From the NCBI GenBank assembly GCA_003663695.1, contig QMUB01000069.1, positions 1 to 6,763 on the forward strand: 6,763 bases of DNA. The letters are read 5' to 3'. The position numbers and the translations under genes were made by a program. Source of the stretch: Thermococci archaeon (lineage in GTDB: Archaea > Methanobacteriota_B > Thermococci > Thermococcales > Thermococcaceae). This document shows positions 5,528 to 6,763 of the stretch, in pieces. The first letter of the stretch is position 1. Each line of letters begins with the position of its first letter. Below the pieces are notes generated by a model, which ran no database searches, was not told the origin of the DNA, and worked only from the letters and a program-made list of their open reading frames with translations.

Positions 5528-6763
5528 TCACAACCTCCTGAGTCTTGGATTTAGTACTCTATCCAACGCTGTACCGAGCAACACGAATGTCAAACCTACC
5601 AAAGCTATTGCCAGTCCCGGTGGAATGACCCACCACCAGTAGCCATTGACCGCAGCACCTGCTACCTGAGCATCGTGAAGTATTTGTCCCCATGTTACCT
5701 TCGTGGGATCTCCCAGGCCAAGGAAACTTAATGAAGCCTCTGAAAGAACAGCACTTGGAACACTCAATGCCATTTGAGCGAATGCATATGGGAGGAGCTG
5801 TGGAACCATATGTCTAAAGATGATCCTTCCCGTTCCAGCACCCAATGCTCTCGCCGCTTCAACGTACACCTGTTCCTTAATCTGCAGTGCCATACTTCTC
5901 GCAACTTTGGCTATGCCAACCCACCCAAACAGCACCAGCAGGAACACTATTTGCCAGAGCTCTATGTGTCCTCCGAAGTAGGATCCCAAGAGTATCAATA
6001 TTGGTAGACTTGGAATTGAAGCCACAAACTCGTTGATCCTCTGCATAAACTCATCTGTCCAGCCACCTAGATAGGCACTTGTAACCCCATAGAATATACC
6101 TATGAGAACACTTAGGACTGAAATTGATATGCCTATTGTAAGTGAAACTCTTGAACCCCAGATGAGACCAGCTAAGAGGTCTCTTCCTTTGTAATCGGTT
6201 CCCAGCCATCCATAGCTTCTACCGTTGAATATTACCTCCGTGTTATCCACCGAAACGGTGAGACCTTGGGGGATCCTAACATTTATTATGACTTTATAAT
6301 CCCCCTTCAAGCTTTTTGGGCGGTCGAGCATATCCGGTGAAATTTTAGCAAAGAGAACTTTCATGCTGTCCAGTGTTGCCAGGTACTCGAATTCCTTTTG
6401 AGGTGTCAGCTGTATTCCAGTCTTCTCCTTTACCCAGTTAATGGTGGCTCTCCTAACAGCCTCGGACCTTCCAAGCTGAAGTGTAGTTGCTCCTTTAATC
6501 TTATAGCCACTTAGGATGGTTATCTGCTCCCCGTCGGGCCTGACGATGATCACATCCATTTTGGGAGTTCTCCGTGGATTGGGCGAGGTACCTGTGATAT
6601 TTTTGATAACTATATCCTGGGGAGGAACATCGTATATGTTCTTATAGGGGATTTCAATTTTGAAGCCTTCATCCGTCTTTACCATGTACTGCTTGAGCTG
6701 ATCACTTGTGAATATCTCGTGAACTGCCAGAGTCTGACTTGAAAATGCGTTTACCCATTTGGG
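5528..6763 (-). CDS. dppC: Dpp/Opp-type ABC importer permease, C subunit (5' end outside the window)
   Basis: This is one half of the membrane channel that pairs with the B permease (outside the window) and is driven by the D and F ATPases. The frame is open to the right edge, giving 411 visible residues. An ATG at 6685 is internal: coding continues for 26 more codons with no ribosome-binding site in front of that ATG. Family marks, numbered from the first visible residue, are LGTDYKGRDL at 187-196 and the ATPase-contact EAA loop, EAARALGAGTGRIIF, at 302-316. Five membrane helices lie at about 207-229, 251-265, 267-287, 326-350 and 376-401. The expected first helix must lie upstream of the window. 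Between it and the LGTD motif are at least about 185 soluble, beta-rich residues, far more than the roughly 50-70 in ordinary bacterial DppC. This is a large extracytoplasmic insertion. The gene stops in TGA, two bases before the preferred D start. Confidence 0.93.
   Translation of the reverse strand, partial: PKWVNAFSSQTLAVHEIFTSDQLKQYMVKTDEGFKIEIPYKNIYDVPPQDIVIKNITGTSPNPRRTPKMDVIIVRPDGEQITILSGYKIKGATTLQLGRSEAVRRATINWVKEKTGIQLTPQKEFEYLATLDSMKVLFAKISPDMLDRPKSLKGDYKVIINVRIPQGLTVSVDNTEVIFNGRSYGWLGTDYKGRDLLAGLIWGSRVSLTIGISISVLSVLIGIFYGVTSAYLGGWTDEFMQRINEFVASIPSLPILILLGSYFGGHIELWQIVFLLVLFGWVGIAKVARSMALQIKEQVYVEAARALGAGTGRIIFRHMVPQLLPYAFAQMALSVPSAVLSEASLSFLGLGDPTKVTWGQILHDAQVAGAAVNGYWWWVIPPGLAIALVGLTFVLLGTALDRVLNPRLRRL
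5534..5539 (-). promoter_or_regulatory. Ribosome-binding site that decides the D-subunit start
   Basis: AGGAGG on the minus strand, inside the last codons of the permease gene, is eight bases from the ATG at 5525 and two bases from the GTG at 5531. A two-base gap is too short for normal initiation, so the ATG is favoured. Confidence 0.6.

Noticed and set aside
6683..6685. ATG at 6685 as the start of the C permease
   Set aside because: The frame continues open for 26 codons to the edge, there is no ribosome-binding site, and the first membrane helix required by the family would be missing.
1..6763. tRNA, rRNA, CRISPR repeats, transposon ends, defence system
   Set aside because: I looked for cloverleaf ends, regularly spaced repeats, transposase motifs and nuclease or toxin motifs and saw none. 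Nearly all the sequence is accounted for by the seven genes.

Overview
The window looks like a piece of a thermococcal archaeal chromosome (Thermococcus/Pyrococcus-like). The evidence is a compact minus-strand layout with overlapping stop/start codons, GTG and TTG starts preceded by GGTGG/GAGGTG ribosome-binding sites, archaeal BRE/TATA-type promoters with very short leaders, a short ammonia-dependent NadE ending in [10 protein letters not shown], and a peptide-type ABC permease with a large extracytoplasmic insertion. The genus call is inference, because no rRNA or other marker is present.

Layout, left to right. (1) Positions 1-372, plus strand: the 3' end of an unrecognised acidic protein whose start is probably outside the window. 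(2) 361-1290, minus: a 309-residue protein with a complete seven-cysteine SPASM domain at its C-terminus but no radical-SAM CX3CX2C motif. It converges on gene 1 and the 3' ends overlap by 12 bp. Its 128-bp upstream region carries a good BRE/TATA, one perfect TATGCATA palindrome directly upstream of the BRE, and a TATGCA-N5-TGCATA inverted repeat further upstream. (3) 1419-3489, minus: a three-gene operon encoding a small two-helix membrane protein, NadE (NAD synthetase) and a ten-helix EamA/DMT transporter. Both junctions are 4-bp stop/start overlaps (ATGA, TTGA). A candidate promoter lies in the 58-bp gap before it. (4) 3548-6763, minus: the distal part of a peptide/opine/nickel-type (Dpp/Opp) ABC importer operon, containing permease C (running off the right edge), ATPase D and ATPase F, followed by a pyrimidine-rich tract that probably ends the transcript.

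How the genes work together. The Dpp/Opp cassette energises uptake of a substrate bound by a surface protein encoded further upstream, outside the window. The family is used for peptides and, in Thermococcales, also for oligosaccharides, so the substrate is open. NadE makes NAD from deamido-NAD. Its translationally coupled DMT transporter and membrane protein may serve the same metabolism, but nothing in the sequence proves that. The most unusual gene is the SPASM protein, which looks like a radical-SAM enzyme that has lost its SAM-cleaving cluster while keeping the ligands for its auxiliary iron-sulfur clusters.

There is no gene-free stretch longer than 300 bases. I saw no tRNA, rRNA, insertion sequence, CRISPR array or origin.
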